Below are positions 17,568 to 24,856 of a DNA stretch of 64,000 nucleotides, one piece after another. Each line of letters begins with the position of its first letter. The first letter of the stretch is position 1. The notes beneath the pieces were generated by a model, which saw only the letters and a list, made by a program, of their open reading frames with translations, made no database searches and was not told the DNA's origin. The stretch comes from Candidatus Nitricoxidireducens bremensis (lineage in GTDB: Bacteria > Pseudomonadota > Gammaproteobacteria > Burkholderiales > Rhodocyclaceae): positions 1 to 64,000 of the forward strand of contig JAOTRT010000006.1 of assembly GCA_030247725.1 (NCBI GenBank). Direction: 5' to 3'. Made by a program: the position numbers and the translations under genes.

Positions 17568-18905
17568 ATGGCGGACAAGGCGGCCACCACCATCGACAGC
17601 ATCGCCGCGGCGGCCGGCGCGGCGGCGGAGGACCGCGTCTGGCTCGACGTCATCAACAAGATGGACGAGGTCTACAACGACCTCCTCAAGTACGAGGTGG
17701 CCCTGGAGGAGAAGAACGCGGCCCTGGAGGACTCCCAGCAGTTCATCTCCTCCGTGCTGACCTCCATGTCGGACATCCTCATCGTCTGCAGCCGCGCCGG
17801 CATCATCGAGAGCGTGAACCAGTCCCTGCTGACCCTGACGGGCAAGAACGAGGAGGATCTGCGGGGCCGGCCGATCTTCGATCTCTTCGCCGACGAGGCC
17901 TCGCGCCAGAACGCCCAGCGCCATTTCACCGGTCATCCCGCCGAGCGGCTCAACGATTGCGAGCTCCAGATCGCCAGCGCCGAAGGGGCGCCGGTGCCCG
18001 TTTCCATGAATTGCACGCCGCGCTACAGCGCCATGGGCAAGCTCCTGGGCATGGTGGTCACCGGCCGGCCGGTGGGCGAGCTGCAGCGGGCCTACCAGGC
18101 CCTGCACCGGGCCCACGAGGAGCTCAAGCATACCCAGCAGCAGTTGCTTCACTCGGAGAAAATGGCCTCCCTAGGCCGCCTGGTGGCCGGCGTTGCCCAC
18201 GAGCTCAACAATCCCATCAGCTTCGTGCTCGGCAATACCGTGGTGTTGAAGAAGTACGCCAAGCGCATCGGCGAATTCCTCGAAGCCGCCGCCGGCGACC
18301 TGCCGACCGCCGAGCGGGAGCGGCTCAGGAAGGAGTTGCGCATCGACCGCATCCTCGCCGACTTGCCGTCCCTCATCGACGGCACGGTGGAAGGCGCCGA
18401 ACGCACCCGCGACATCGTGGACGGCCTCAAGCGCTTCTCGGCCGTGGATCGCGACGAGCGGGAGCGCTTCGACCTGGTGCCGGTGATCGAGCGCGCGGTG
18501 CACTGGGTCGGCAAGGCCTCGCCGGATCGCTTCAAGGTGGCGATGGAGCTGGGCATACCGATCATGGTGACGGGCTCGCCGGGCCAGTTGCAGCAGGTGG
18601 TCATGAACCTGGCCCAGAACGCCGCCGACGCCACCGCCGGTTTGGCGGATGCGCGCCTCGCCATCGCCGCCCGCGCCAGCGACGGCTGGGTGGAGATCGA
18701 GTTCCGCGACAACGGCCCGGGCATCGCTGCCGAGAACCTCGGCCGCATCTTCGATCCCTTCTTCACCACCAAGCCGGTAGGCAAGGGCACAGGCCTGGGG
18801 CTTGCCATCAGCTACGGTATCGTTGATCGCCACGGCGGCAAGCTCTCCGCCTACAACCATGCGGACGGCGGGGCGGTGTTCAGTTTGCTGTTGCCGCTGA
18901 CCTGA
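17568..18905 (+). CDS. PAS-containing soluble histidine kinase (HupT/HoxJ-like)
   Basis: 445 residues with no membrane helix. An N-terminal coiled coil (about 30-60) leads to a PAS domain (about 62-180: FISSVLTSMSDILIVCSRAG), a second coiled coil, and HisKA with H211 in GVAHELNNPISFVLGN. The C-terminal HATPase has DNGPGI and a KGTGLGLAISYGI G box. This H-box style and the soluble PAS form are typical of HupT/HoxJ, the kinases that sense H2 through a regulatory hydrogenase. Coupling to nikR and the nearby hydrogenase genes fits that role, but the kinase lies 12 kb from the hydrogenase subunits. The assignment to hydrogen sensing is inference. Confidence 0.8.
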   Translation: MADKAATTIDSIAAAAGAAAEDRVWLDVINKMDEVYNDLLKYEVALEEKNAALEDSQQFISSVLTSMSDILIVCSRAGIIESVNQSLLTLTGKNEEDLRGRPIFDLFADEASRQNAQRHFTGHPAERLNDCELQIASAEGAPVPVSMNCTPRYSAMGKLLGMVVTGRPVGELQRAYQALHRAHEELKHTQQQLLHSEKMASLGRLVAGVAHELNNPISFVLGNTVVLKKYAKRIGEFLEAAAGDLPTAERERLRKELRIDRILADLPSLIDGTVEGAERTRDIVDGLKRFSAVDRDERERFDLVPVIERAVHWVGKASPDRFKVAMELGIPIMVTGSPGQLQQVVMNLAQNAADATAGLADARLAIAARASDGWVEIEFRDNGPGIAAENLGRIFDPFFTTKPVGKGTGLGLAISYGIVDRHGGKLSAYNHADGGAVFSLLLPLT

Positions 18906-18950
18906 ATATTTGCTTTGCGTTTCCCTCTGGCATTCTGATGCCTGGGCACG

Positions 18951-19050
18951 CCAAGGACGGCGGGTATCCGACTCCGTCCATGTCACCCGGACCGGGCTGC
19001 GCCCGGTCCTCCTTCTCTACTTCCCGGAGTCGGACACCCGCCATCCTTGG
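18951..19050 (-). repeat. Palindromic repeat element, copy A (100 nt)
   Basis: The arms 18951-18976 and 19025-19050 are 26-nt inverted repeats. On the minus strand the two non-Watson-Crick positions are both G-T (G-U) pairs, so the stem is continuous in that orientation. Inside it is a small hairpin (ACCGGG...CCCGGT) flanked by AAGTAGAGAAGGAGGA and GACATGGA. The same core, with different but again self-complementary arms, recurs at 20558-20653. It lies between convergent stops of the HupT-like kinase and brnA. Confidence 0.8.
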
Positions 19051-19079
19051 TTGGATGTGTGGTGCGTTCTGAACTCCAT

Positions 19080-19114
19080 AAAAAAAGCCGGCGAGCGACT
19101 TTTCGACGAGCCGG
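19080..19114 (-). terminator. Rho-independent terminator of brnA
   Basis: Read on the minus strand, CCGGC...GCCGG (19114-19088) closes a 27-nt hairpin and is followed by C and a run of seven T (19086-19080). It lies 13 bp after the brnA stop. Confidence 0.65.
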
Positions 19115-19126
19115 GGCGCGGAGTCC

Positions 19127-19393
19127 TTAGTCGTTGTGTAGCCGTTCTTGCAGCCAGACCTTGATCAGTGACTGATAGGGCACGTCGCGGGCATTGGCAG
19201 CGGCCTTGATGGCGTCGAGCAAATGCTGCGGCAGGCGTAGCGAGATGGTCTTGGTGGTGGGCTTTAGATTGGGGAGTACCGCCTTTTCCGCCTTCGACCA
19301 ATCGAGATAGTTGGTCGAGTCGTGCTTCTCCCAGAACGCTCGTTCCTCGGCTTCATTGGCGAAGTGGGGAAGCTTCTTAGTCGGTTTGGCCAT
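19127..19393 (-). CDS. brnA: BrnA-like antitoxin (CopG/ribbon-helix-helix type)
   Basis: 88 residues. The N-terminal part (PHFANEAEERAFWEKHDSTNYLDWSKAE) and C-terminal ribbon-helix-helix (TISLRLPQHLLDAIKAAANARDVPYQSLIKVWL) match the BrnA/COG3514 antitoxin family, which binds DNA and the BrnT toxin. In intact loci brnT lies just upstream and ends inside or next to brnA. Here only the last part of a BrnT-like frame remains (19377-19520), so this looks like an orphan antitoxin. A good terminator follows the gene. Confidence 0.85.
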   Translation of the reverse strand: MAKPTKKLPHFANEAEERAFWEKHDSTNYLDWSKAEKAVLPNLKPTTKTISLRLPQHLLDAIKAAANARDVPYQSLIKVWLQERLHND

Positions 19394-19520
19394 AAATGGT
19401 TCGCTCTCTTCGATGCATGTCCCGGATAGAGATCACGCGGATCGGGAACTGTGGTCCGCCCCCAACTATTTTGTAGGCGGGCGACCGCCTACCGAATGGG
19501 TGTCCGTGTCGATAGCCAAG
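19377..19520 (-). pseudogene. C-terminal remnant of a BrnT-like toxin gene
   Basis: The minus-strand frame ends with PIRVISIRDMHRRERTIYG and then QTD-stop. This is the typical C-terminal strand-helix of BrnT toxins (I-R-V-I-S-A-R-x-x-x-x-x-E-R-x-x-Y) and overlaps the brnA start by 17 bp, as in intact pairs. Upstream, the 27 remaining codons do not resemble the rest of BrnT, and an in-frame stop at 19521-19523 closes the frame. No start codon suited to a full toxin is present. The catalytic core residues of BrnT are missing. Confidence 0.6.
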
Positions 19521-19538
19521 TCAGGACACATTCCGCCC

Positions 19539-20231
19539 CTAACCCACGGCTATCTGCGCGTGACCCATCACACGTGCGGCCAAGGAAAACATGTCCTTGC
19601 CTGATATTTGATGTCGCTCCGATAGAGCAAAGATGGTTTCAGATTGCTCTTCTCGACCCGAACCCGGATCGGGGTAGCGGCCTGCCCAAACGAGGTAGTA
19701 CGTCAGCAACTGCAATGTTGCCTTGTCCTTCTCGTTTAGATCAGGAACGAACTCGGCGAGCCGTACCAAGTCGTGGTGCTTATGCGCCCGTTCGTCAGCA
19801 GCGTAGGCGTCGATGCCCTTACGCAGGATCGTCATTCCTTTGAGGCAGATTTCAAGGCTGTACCCCACGAGCATGAGGCCTACTGCAAAGTACTGGCTGT
19901 GGCAAACGCCCTTCGTGAAAAGCGGCAGATGCGCCAAGTTCGGCTCACCTCGAATGACATTCAATGCCGCCTCAGACAGCGCATGCGCGTGTGACAGCCA
20001 GAGGACGGGAGATTTCAGGTCTCGGCTTGTCGGAGGCTTCTCTGGATCAACGTCAAATCCCGCGACGTTCTGCGCGATGGCCCATCGCGTCCATGCTAGT
20101 CCGGCATAGCCGAATGGGTCTGCTTCGAATGCAGATCGATTAGGCGCCAGAAATTCAGCAGGTGATCGCACGATTCGTTCTAACGAAGCTGTGGGAAATT
20201 TGATTTCATCGACGCACTCTGACGTGAACAA
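19539..20231 (-). CDS. Hypothetical protein with HEPN-like helical region
   Basis: 230 residues, lower GC than the neighbours. The middle (HSQYFAVGLMLVGYSLEICLKGMTILRKG...HKHHDLVRLAEFVPDLNEKDKATLQLLTYYLVWAGRYPDP) has the pattern of HEPN-type helical bundles: an E-x-x-L-K helix and a later H-x-L helix. I cannot confirm the R-x4-6-H ribonuclease motif of active HEPN toxins. It lies next to the brnA remnant, a transposase fragment and palindromic elements, so it is probably horizontally acquired. No partner gene (such as a nucleotidyltransferase antitoxin) is visible. Confidence 0.55.
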   Translation of the reverse strand: MFTSECVDEIKFPTASLERIVRSPAEFLAPNRSAFEADPFGYAGLAWTRWAIAQNVAGFDVDPEKPPTSRDLKSPVLWLSHAHALSEAALNVIRGEPNLAHLPLFTKGVCHSQYFAVGLMLVGYSLEICLKGMTILRKGIDAYAADERAHKHHDLVRLAEFVPDLNEKDKATLQLLTYYLVWAGRYPDPGSGREEQSETIFALSERHQISGKDMFSLAARVMGHAQIAVG

Positions 20232-20279
20232 AATGGAATATCAAGCGGCATGCCAGATATGTCATGAAGGGAGCCGCCT

Positions 20280-20426
20280 ATGGCGCGCTACAAGTTCATC
20301 GACACCAGTCCGCAATTCCTCGCTGTCGATCATCGGCGGCAACGACCGCCTAGCCGCTTCGAGCATGAACTGCACCACCCGGTCGACAAAGAAATAGGGG
20401 CTGACCGCGACTTCGGCATGAAGTAA
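20280..20426 (+). pseudogene. N-terminal fragment of a DDE transposase
   Basis: 48 codons starting MARYKFIDTSPQFLAVD and continuing FEHELHHPVDKEIG before a frame change into a stop. The opening is the characteristic N-terminus of a DUF772-type transposase group (IS1182/IS5-like; exact family uncertain), whose full proteins are over 400 residues. A good ribosome site (GAAGGGAG) precedes it. The rest of the element and its right end are missing, so this is an insertion-sequence scar. Confidence 0.6.
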
Positions 20427-20557
20427 TCAGCATTGTCTCCGGTGTGGAAATGATGATCGGTTTCCTGGCGTCTACTCACCTGTGTTGAGCATTGGTGCCA
20501 TTCAGGGCGACACATGGTATGCCCTTATCGTCCAGCCAACACAAGGCTTCCCGACGG

Positions 20558-20653
20558 GCCGATGGGGTGCTCTGCAGAGCGCAAGTAAAGGGGGAGGAGT
20601 CGGCCGAAGGCCGGCGACGGAGGACATGGAGCGGAGTAGAGCACCCCATCGGC
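20558..20653 (+). repeat. Palindromic repeat element, copy B (96 nt)
   Basis: The perfect 16-nt inverted repeats 20558-20573 and 20638-20653 (GCCGATGGGGTGCTCT and its complement) enclose a core with AAGTAAAGGGGGAGGA, a small hairpin (CGGCC-GAA-GGCCG) and GGACATGGAGCGGAGT. The core aligns with copy A (18951-19050, minus strand), while the arms are different in sequence. It lies just after the transposase scar and 25 bp before the nikO stop on the other strand. Confidence 0.8.
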
Positions 20654-20678
20654 TCGGTCGCGTGACGAGCGTTCGTAA

Positions 20679-21464
20679 CTACCGACTCGACTCCCAATCA
20701 TGTACATGGGTATGCACATGCTCGACGCCGCCGTGCTTGTGGCGGTGGCGATGGGCGAGGCCGGCTTTCTCCAGCAGGCTCACGCCGGAAAGCGCCATGC
20801 GCACCGGGCCGTCGAAGAGGATTTCGCCGCGCTGGCCCAGCACGACGCAGCGGTTGCCCAGTTCCGCCGCCATGGAAAGATTGTGGGTGCTGACGACCAC
20901 CGTGCGTTCGGAATGCACAAGGGTGTCCACCAGCCAACCCACGGTGGCCGGGTCCAGGCTCGCGGAGGGTTCGTCCAGCAGCAGCAGGTCCGGGTCCAGG
21001 GCCAACAGGCAGGCGAGGGCGAGCTTCTGCTTCTGGCCGCCGGAGAGCAGGAAGGGCGGTTTGTCGAGCAGGGGCACCAGGCCCAACTCTGCGGCCCAGC
21101 GGGCGGCGCGGGCTTCGGCGTCCGGCAGGCCCAGTTGGCGCGGGCCGTAGGCGATCTCGTCGCGCACCGTCGGGTTGAACAGCATGGCCTCCGGGTGCTG
21201 GAACAGCAGCACGCAGCGGCGGCGGAAAGCGCGGGCGAAGTCCCGGTCCTTGAGATGCTCCCGCGTCAGGGATGCGCCCTCCCAGGCCAGGGTGCCGTCG
21301 TCCGGGAACACCAGGCCGTTCATGAGCTTGAGCAGCGTGGATTTGCCGCAGCCGTTGGCGCCGAGGATCACGAGTTTGTCGCCCGGCGCCACCTTCAACG
21401 TGACGTTTTCCAGGCCCGTCTCGGCGTCGGGCCAGCGGTAGGAAACCTTGTCCAGTTCAATCAT
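20679..21464 (-). CDS. nikO: Nickel ECF transporter ATPase NikO
   Basis: 261 residues, CbiO/NikO family. Walker A is GANGCGKST (35-43), the Q-loop is LFQHPE, the signature LSGGQKQ, and Walker B LLLLDEPSASLD, followed by the STHN switch region. The C-terminus carries an unusual His-rich tail (HRHRHKHGG...HVHTHVHD) that could bind nickel. It is the last gene of a six-gene operon and overlaps nikQ by 8 bp. It powers Ni2+ uptake with NikM and NikQ. Context (NikR, hydrogenase, NikK/NikL) supports nickel over cobalt. Confidence 0.9.
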   Translation of the reverse strand: MIELDKVSYRWPDAETGLENVTLKVAPGDKLVILGANGCGKSTLLKLMNGLVFPDDGTLAWEGASLTREHLKDRDFARAFRRRCVLLFQHPEAMLFNPTVRDEIAYGPRQLGLPDAEARAARWAAELGLVPLLDKPPFLLSGGQKQKLALACLLALDPDLLLLDEPSASLDPATVGWLVDTLVHSERTVVVSTHNLSMAAELGNRCVVLGQRGEILFDGPVRMALSGVSLLEKAGLAHRHRHKHGGVEHVHTHVHDWESSR

Positions 21465-22008
21465 CGAAGGCTCCGCGGGAGCGCATGGCGAGCGCGGCTT
21501 CGGCGCTGGCGGCGAGGGATTTGTCGAGCAGGGTCTGGGCCTGGGCGGCGGCGTGGCGCGTGCGGGCGGCGAGCTTCGGGCGGGCCAGGTTGCGGCTCTC
21601 GAAGGCGTGGCGGAAGTCGCGCAGGATGCGTTCGAAGGCGCGGATCTGGCCCAGGGCCAGGGTCGCCAGCAGGGTCGCCAGGGGCCAGCCCCGCAGGGCG
21701 GCCAGCACCTCCACCCGGTCGATGAACCAGAAGCCGAGGAAGACCAGCAGCAGCACCCGCAGGTTCACCAGCAGCAGGTAGTGGGCCGAGAACGTGCCCT
21801 GCCAAAGGGCCACGGCGGCGTAACCGAGGCTGACGGCCAGGTTGAAGGCCAGCACGGCGAGGACGGCCTTGCGCAGCAGCCGCCAGCGGGCCGGGCCGGC
21901 GGCCAGCAGCGCGGCGACCAGCAGCGCCGCCAGGGCCGCGGGCACGTGAATGAAGGTGATGGCGACGACGGTGCCCAGATAGGCGAACAGCCAGCGCCGC
22001 GCGTTCAT
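21457..22008 (-). CDS. nikQ: Nickel ECF transporter T component NikQ
   Basis: 183 residues from the ATG at 22008, whose start overlaps the nikM stop as ATGA. Several membrane helices (LFAYLGTVVAITFIHVPAALAALLVAALLAAG..., VLAFNLAVSLGYAAVALW, YLLLVNLRVLLLVFLGFWFIDRVEVL) are followed by a cytoplasmic helical region with the coupling segment (ALGQIRAFERILRDFRHAFESRN) typical of CbiQ/NikQ. It joins the ATPase to NikM. It is shorter than many CbiQ proteins (about 220-260) but has the conserved parts. Confidence 0.85.
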   Translation of the reverse strand: MNARRWLFAYLGTVVAITFIHVPAALAALLVAALLAAGPARWRLLRKAVLAVLAFNLAVSLGYAAVALWQGTFSAHYLLLVNLRVLLLVFLGFWFIDRVEVLAALRGWPLATLLATLALGQIRAFERILRDFRHAFESRNLARPKLAARTRHAAAQAQTLLDKSLAASAEAALAMRSRGAFDD

Positions 22009-22649
22009 GCTGCCGCCCACTTGCGCGCCTTGGCATAGCGCCACACCAGCACGGTGAGCACGGCCTCGCCGGCACCGATGAAGACGTGGGGGATCAGTAC
22101 CGCCGGCAGGGTGACCGCGATGCCGAAGGGGAAGAACAGCGGCGTGCCGTCGGGCGCCGCGGCGATCAGGGGCTGGAGGCCCAGCACCAGGGCGACGATG
22201 GCCCCCGGCAGGACGACCGAAAACCAGGCGGCGGCGCCCACGGCGACGGTGTCGCCGAAGGGCGCCAGAAGCCGCCGGATCGCGACGGCTGCCGTTGCGC
22301 CGACGAGGCCCATGGCCAGGGCATTCACCGGCAGCGCCGTGATGCCGCCGGCGCCGAACAGCAGGGACTGGAGCAGCAGCACGAGGGAATAGGCGACGAA
22401 GGCGGCGCGCACGCCGAACAGCAGGGCGAGCATGGCGACCCCTAGGGCATGGCCCGAGGTGCCGCCGGGTAGGGGCACCATGACGAGGCCGAGGCCGTAG
22501 GCCAGGGCCGTGAGCATGGCCAGGCGCGGCACCGTGGTCTCGTCGAGGCGGTCCCGCAGGCCCTTCGCCGCCCAGGCCCAGGCGCCGGCCGCCAGCGCCG
22601 CCGCGGGCAGGTAGGTCTGGGGCGAAAGGAAGCCGTCCGGGATGTGCAT
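22005..22649 (-). CDS. nikM: Nickel ECF transporter substrate-binding membrane component NikM
   Basis: 214 residues. It begins MHIPDGFLSP, the invariant CbiM/NikM start whose N-terminal Met and His2 are metal ligands. About six or seven membrane helices follow, including the PLPGGTSGHALG loop. There is no separate NikN gene. NikL and NikK replace it, as in the known NikMQO-KL systems. The start overlaps the stop of the outer-membrane protein gene by one base. It binds and moves Ni2+ across the inner membrane. Confidence 0.92.
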   Translation of the reverse strand: MHIPDGFLSPQTYLPAAALAAGAWAWAAKGLRDRLDETTVPRLAMLTALAYGLGLVMVPLPGGTSGHALGVAMLALLFGVRAAFVAYSLVLLLQSLLFGAGGITALPVNALAMGLVGATAAVAIRRLLAPFGDTVAVGAAAWFSVVLPGAIVALVLGLQPLIAAAPDGTPLFFPFGIAVTLPAVLIPHVFIGAGEAVLTVLVWRYAKARKWAAA

Positions 22650-23665
22650 CAGAAGAGCATCGAGGCCGAGAAGATCAGGCGGTACTTTTCCTTGCCCTCG
22701 GCGCCCTGCTGCTGGGCGCCTTCGTTGAGCCGCGTCCAGGCGGGGCTCTTGATGCCGAAGGCGAAGCTCATGTTGTCCTTGTAGAGGCGCACGCCGGGCA
22801 GCAGGTAGACCATGCGCCCCCCGGTGGCCGCCTGGGGGTTGCCGTTCTCGATGTCGCGGCCCAGGGCCAGGTACTGGGCTTCGAGGGAGAGGTCGGCGCG
22901 GAACTTGTTGTCAGGATCGGTGACGGCGCGCCAGGCGAGGCCCAGGTTCACCCGGTCCTCGTTGCCGAAGCGCACCTGGACGCCGTTGGCATTCGAGGTG
23001 TCGGGGGCGTAGCGGTGGGTGCGGAAGCGGATCGCCGAGATTTCCGTGTTGAAGGTGAGGCGCGGCGTCAGCACCTTGGTGGCCGTGAAGCCGGCGCTCC
23101 AGGAGGACTCGCCGAAACTGGTGGACTTGCCGGGATCGATGTCGCCGGCCCGGTTCTTCAGGTCGGCGTTGCCCGTGGGGATGGAGCCGCCGGCGAAGAC
23201 GGTGAAGCGCCAGTCCTCCAGGTCGTCGAGACTTTCGTTGGCGGGGATCAGGCGCAGGCCCTTGTCGTACTTGAAGCCCACCTGGCCCATGACGGAGACG
23301 TCGGCCCAGCCTTTGGTGTCGAACTTGGGCCGGCCGCCGGGCACTTCGGCCGTGTCGATCTTGCGGTTGTAGGGCGCGAACAGGTAGGCCGAGAACCAGG
23401 GTGTGAAGCCGTGGCCGATGCCCGCCATCCAGTATTGGTTGGTGTCCACCTCCGTATCCGTGCCGTCGCCGCGGCGGAATTTCGCGTGGTCCAGCTTGGC
23501 GTAGAGCAGGGTCTTGCCGGCCGGCAGCACCGCGGAGCTGGCGGATTCCACCGGTGCGCCCGGCCCTTCGAGGGAGGCGGCGCCGACGCCGGCGACGCCG
23601 TGGTGGGCGAGGGCGGGAAGGGCGGGCAGCAGGGCGGCCAGACAGGCGGCGATGCGGAAGGTCAT
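22649..23665 (-). CDS. Putative outer-membrane beta-barrel protein in the nickel operon
   Basis: 338 residues from the ATG at 23665 (GAGGAAA upstream; overlaps the nikL stop). A signal peptide (MTFRIAACLAALLPALPALAHHG) is followed by alternating beta-strands typical of a small porin/transporter of the MetA-pathway phenol-degradation-like family. It ends with an aromatic residue (FSASMLF), a hallmark of outer-membrane barrels. Being inside the nik operon, it may form an outer-membrane channel for nickel. That role is inference, since family members are found near many transport systems. Confidence 0.7.
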   Translation of the reverse strand: MTFRIAACLAALLPALPALAHHGVAGVGAASLEGPGAPVESASSAVLPAGKTLLYAKLDHAKFRRGDGTDTEVDTNQYWMAGIGHGFTPWFSAYLFAPYNRKIDTAEVPGGRPKFDTKGWADVSVMGQVGFKYDKGLRLIPANESLDDLEDWRFTVFAGGSIPTGNADLKNRAGDIDPGKSTSFGESSWSAGFTATKVLTPRLTFNTEISAIRFRTHRYAPDTSNANGVQVRFGNEDRVNLGLAWRAVTDPDNKFRADLSLEAQYLALGRDIENGNPQAATGGRMVYLLPGVRLYKDNMSFAFGIKSPAWTRLNEGAQQQGAEGKEKYRLIFSASMLF

Positions 23666-24090
23666 GGTGTTTTCCTCAGACGAAGCTGGTAGAGGCCGAA
23701 ACCGCCGAGGATCAACCCCAGGCCGAAGACGAGCAGGCTGGCGCGGTTGGGCGTGTCGGGGGGCGGTGCCGCGGCGGTCGTCGGCGCGGCGACGGTTGGG
23801 ACTTCGATGCGGACATCCACGCCGTGGCCGTCGGCGGAGAAGGCTTTGATGCGCCAGCGAATCGCATTGCCGGGAACGAAGACCGCGCGCCCCTGGGCGT
23901 CGGTACGGCCCACCTGGGCGGGGCGCTCGCCGCCTTCGGGCGTGGCCTCGAAGGCCTCGTAGGCGAAGGGCTCGCCGTCGGCGTAGGTCAGCCTCACGGC
24001 GACGGCGGTCGTCGTCTCGACGGCGTGGTGTACCTCGTGGGCGGCGGCCTGGCCGGCCCACAGGGCCAGCAGCAATGCGATGGTCTTCAT
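23662..24090 (-). CDS. nikL: Nickel transport accessory protein NikL
   Basis: 142 residues with a signal peptide (MKTIALLLALWAGQAAAHEVHH), a mature His-containing N-terminus, an Ig/carboxypeptidase-regulatory-like domain (VRLTYADGEPFAYEAFEATPEGG) and one C-terminal membrane helix (SLLVFGLGLILGGFGLYQL) before a short basic tail. This is the layout of NikL, which with NikK replaces NikN in NikMQO nickel transporters. Both ends overlap the neighbouring genes by four bases. Confidence 0.8.
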   Translation of the reverse strand: MKTIALLLALWAGQAAAHEVHHAVETTTAVAVRLTYADGEPFAYEAFEATPEGGERPAQVGRTDAQGRAVFVPGNAIRWRIKAFSADGHGVDVRIEVPTVAAPTTAAAPPPDTPNRASLLVFGLGLILGGFGLYQLRLRKTP

Positions 24091-24785
24091 GGGCGTAACT
24101 CGAACTGGAGTGCCGTGGCGCGGATCAGCACGTCGGCCTTGCCGTCGGCCAGGGGCGTTTCCGAGCTGGCGGAAATGAGCTGGACGCCGGTGCGGCGCAG
24201 GCGGATGGCGATGCGGCCGTCGGGGCCGGTGATGCCGCGGGTATCGCCCTGGTAGGCGACCGGCACGCCGGCCAGGGGCTTGCCGCCGTCGGTGACCAGG
24301 ACCGTGAGCTTGTCGTCCACGGCGACCCGGAAGGGGTCTTCCGCCGGGGTGATCTCCAGCCCGCTGCCGAAGGGTTGGGCGGCCCCGGCGGTCCAGCGGT
24401 CGATGCGCTTGACGGATTCCTCGGACAGCCAGCTCTTGAGGACGTCGGCACTGCCCGCCTTGGGCACGTTGCGGGTTTCCCAGGGTGTCTTGGTCCAGTA
24501 GCCGGTGGAAAAGGTCGCCAGCAGCGTCGCGCAGTCGCCGGCGAAGCGGGCCGGATGGCCGCGGCCGGCGGCCAGGGGTCGCGTGGTACCGGCGGTGTCG
24601 CGGCAGAGGGCGCCCTTGGCGGCGGCCGGTTCGTAGGGCACCACCTCGGCGCCGCTGTGGGCCGAATGGCGGTGGCCCTGGTAGAGCGCGTAGCCGGCGC
24701 CTTCACGCTCCAGCCAGAGGTCGTGGGCGTGGGCAATGGCGGGCAGGGCGGCGAGCAGCATGAGCAGGGAAAGCAGGCGCGGCAT
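24087..24785 (-). CDS. nikK: Nickel transport periplasmic protein NikK (DUF4198)
   Basis: 232 residues. The signal peptide (MPRLLSLLMLLAALPAIAHA) is followed directly by HDLWLE, the mature N-terminus typical of DUF4198/NikK proteins, where the free amino group and His probably bind nickel. The C-terminal half is an Ig-like domain (FRVAVDDKLTVLVTDGGKPLAGVPVAYQG). It is the first gene of the operon. A candidate NikR operator lies 17 bp upstream. Its probable job is to deliver Ni2+ in the periplasm to NikM. Confidence 0.82.
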   Translation of the reverse strand: MPRLLSLLMLLAALPAIAHAHDLWLEREGAGYALYQGHRHSAHSGAEVVPYEPAAAKGALCRDTAGTTRPLAAGRGHPARFAGDCATLLATFSTGYWTKTPWETRNVPKAGSADVLKSWLSEESVKRIDRWTAGAAQPFGSGLEITPAEDPFRVAVDDKLTVLVTDGGKPLAGVPVAYQGDTRGITGPDGRIAIRLRRTGVQLISASSETPLADGKADVLIRATALQFELRP

Positions 24786-24801
24786 GCGACGGTCAGGGGT
24801 G

Positions 24802-24828
24802 GTATGAAGAAAAGTTAAAACATCATAT
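24802..24828 (-). promoter_or_regulatory. Candidate NikR operator upstream of nikK
   Basis: GTATGA (24802-24807) and TCATAT (24823-24828) form an inverted repeat with 15 bases between them, close to the E. coli NikR site GTATGA-N16-TCATAC. It sits between nikK and the divergent hupK-like gene, in an AT-rich gap of 71 bp. The spacer is one base shorter than in E. coli, so the call is tentative. Confidence 0.45.
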
Positions 24829-24856
24829 CTTGCTTTGTGGCGATAATCCAGCCGCC

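Noticed and set aside
18951..19050. Integron attC site
   Set aside because: The arms do not end in the RYYYAAC/GTTRRRY core sites, no integrase or cassette structure is nearby, and the internal hairpin differs from attC layout.
20476..20697. Minus-strand open frame of 73 codons across palindrome copy B
   Set aside because: It overlaps the hairpin arms and the nikO 3' end, lacks a good ribosome site, and is better explained as non-coding repeat sequence.
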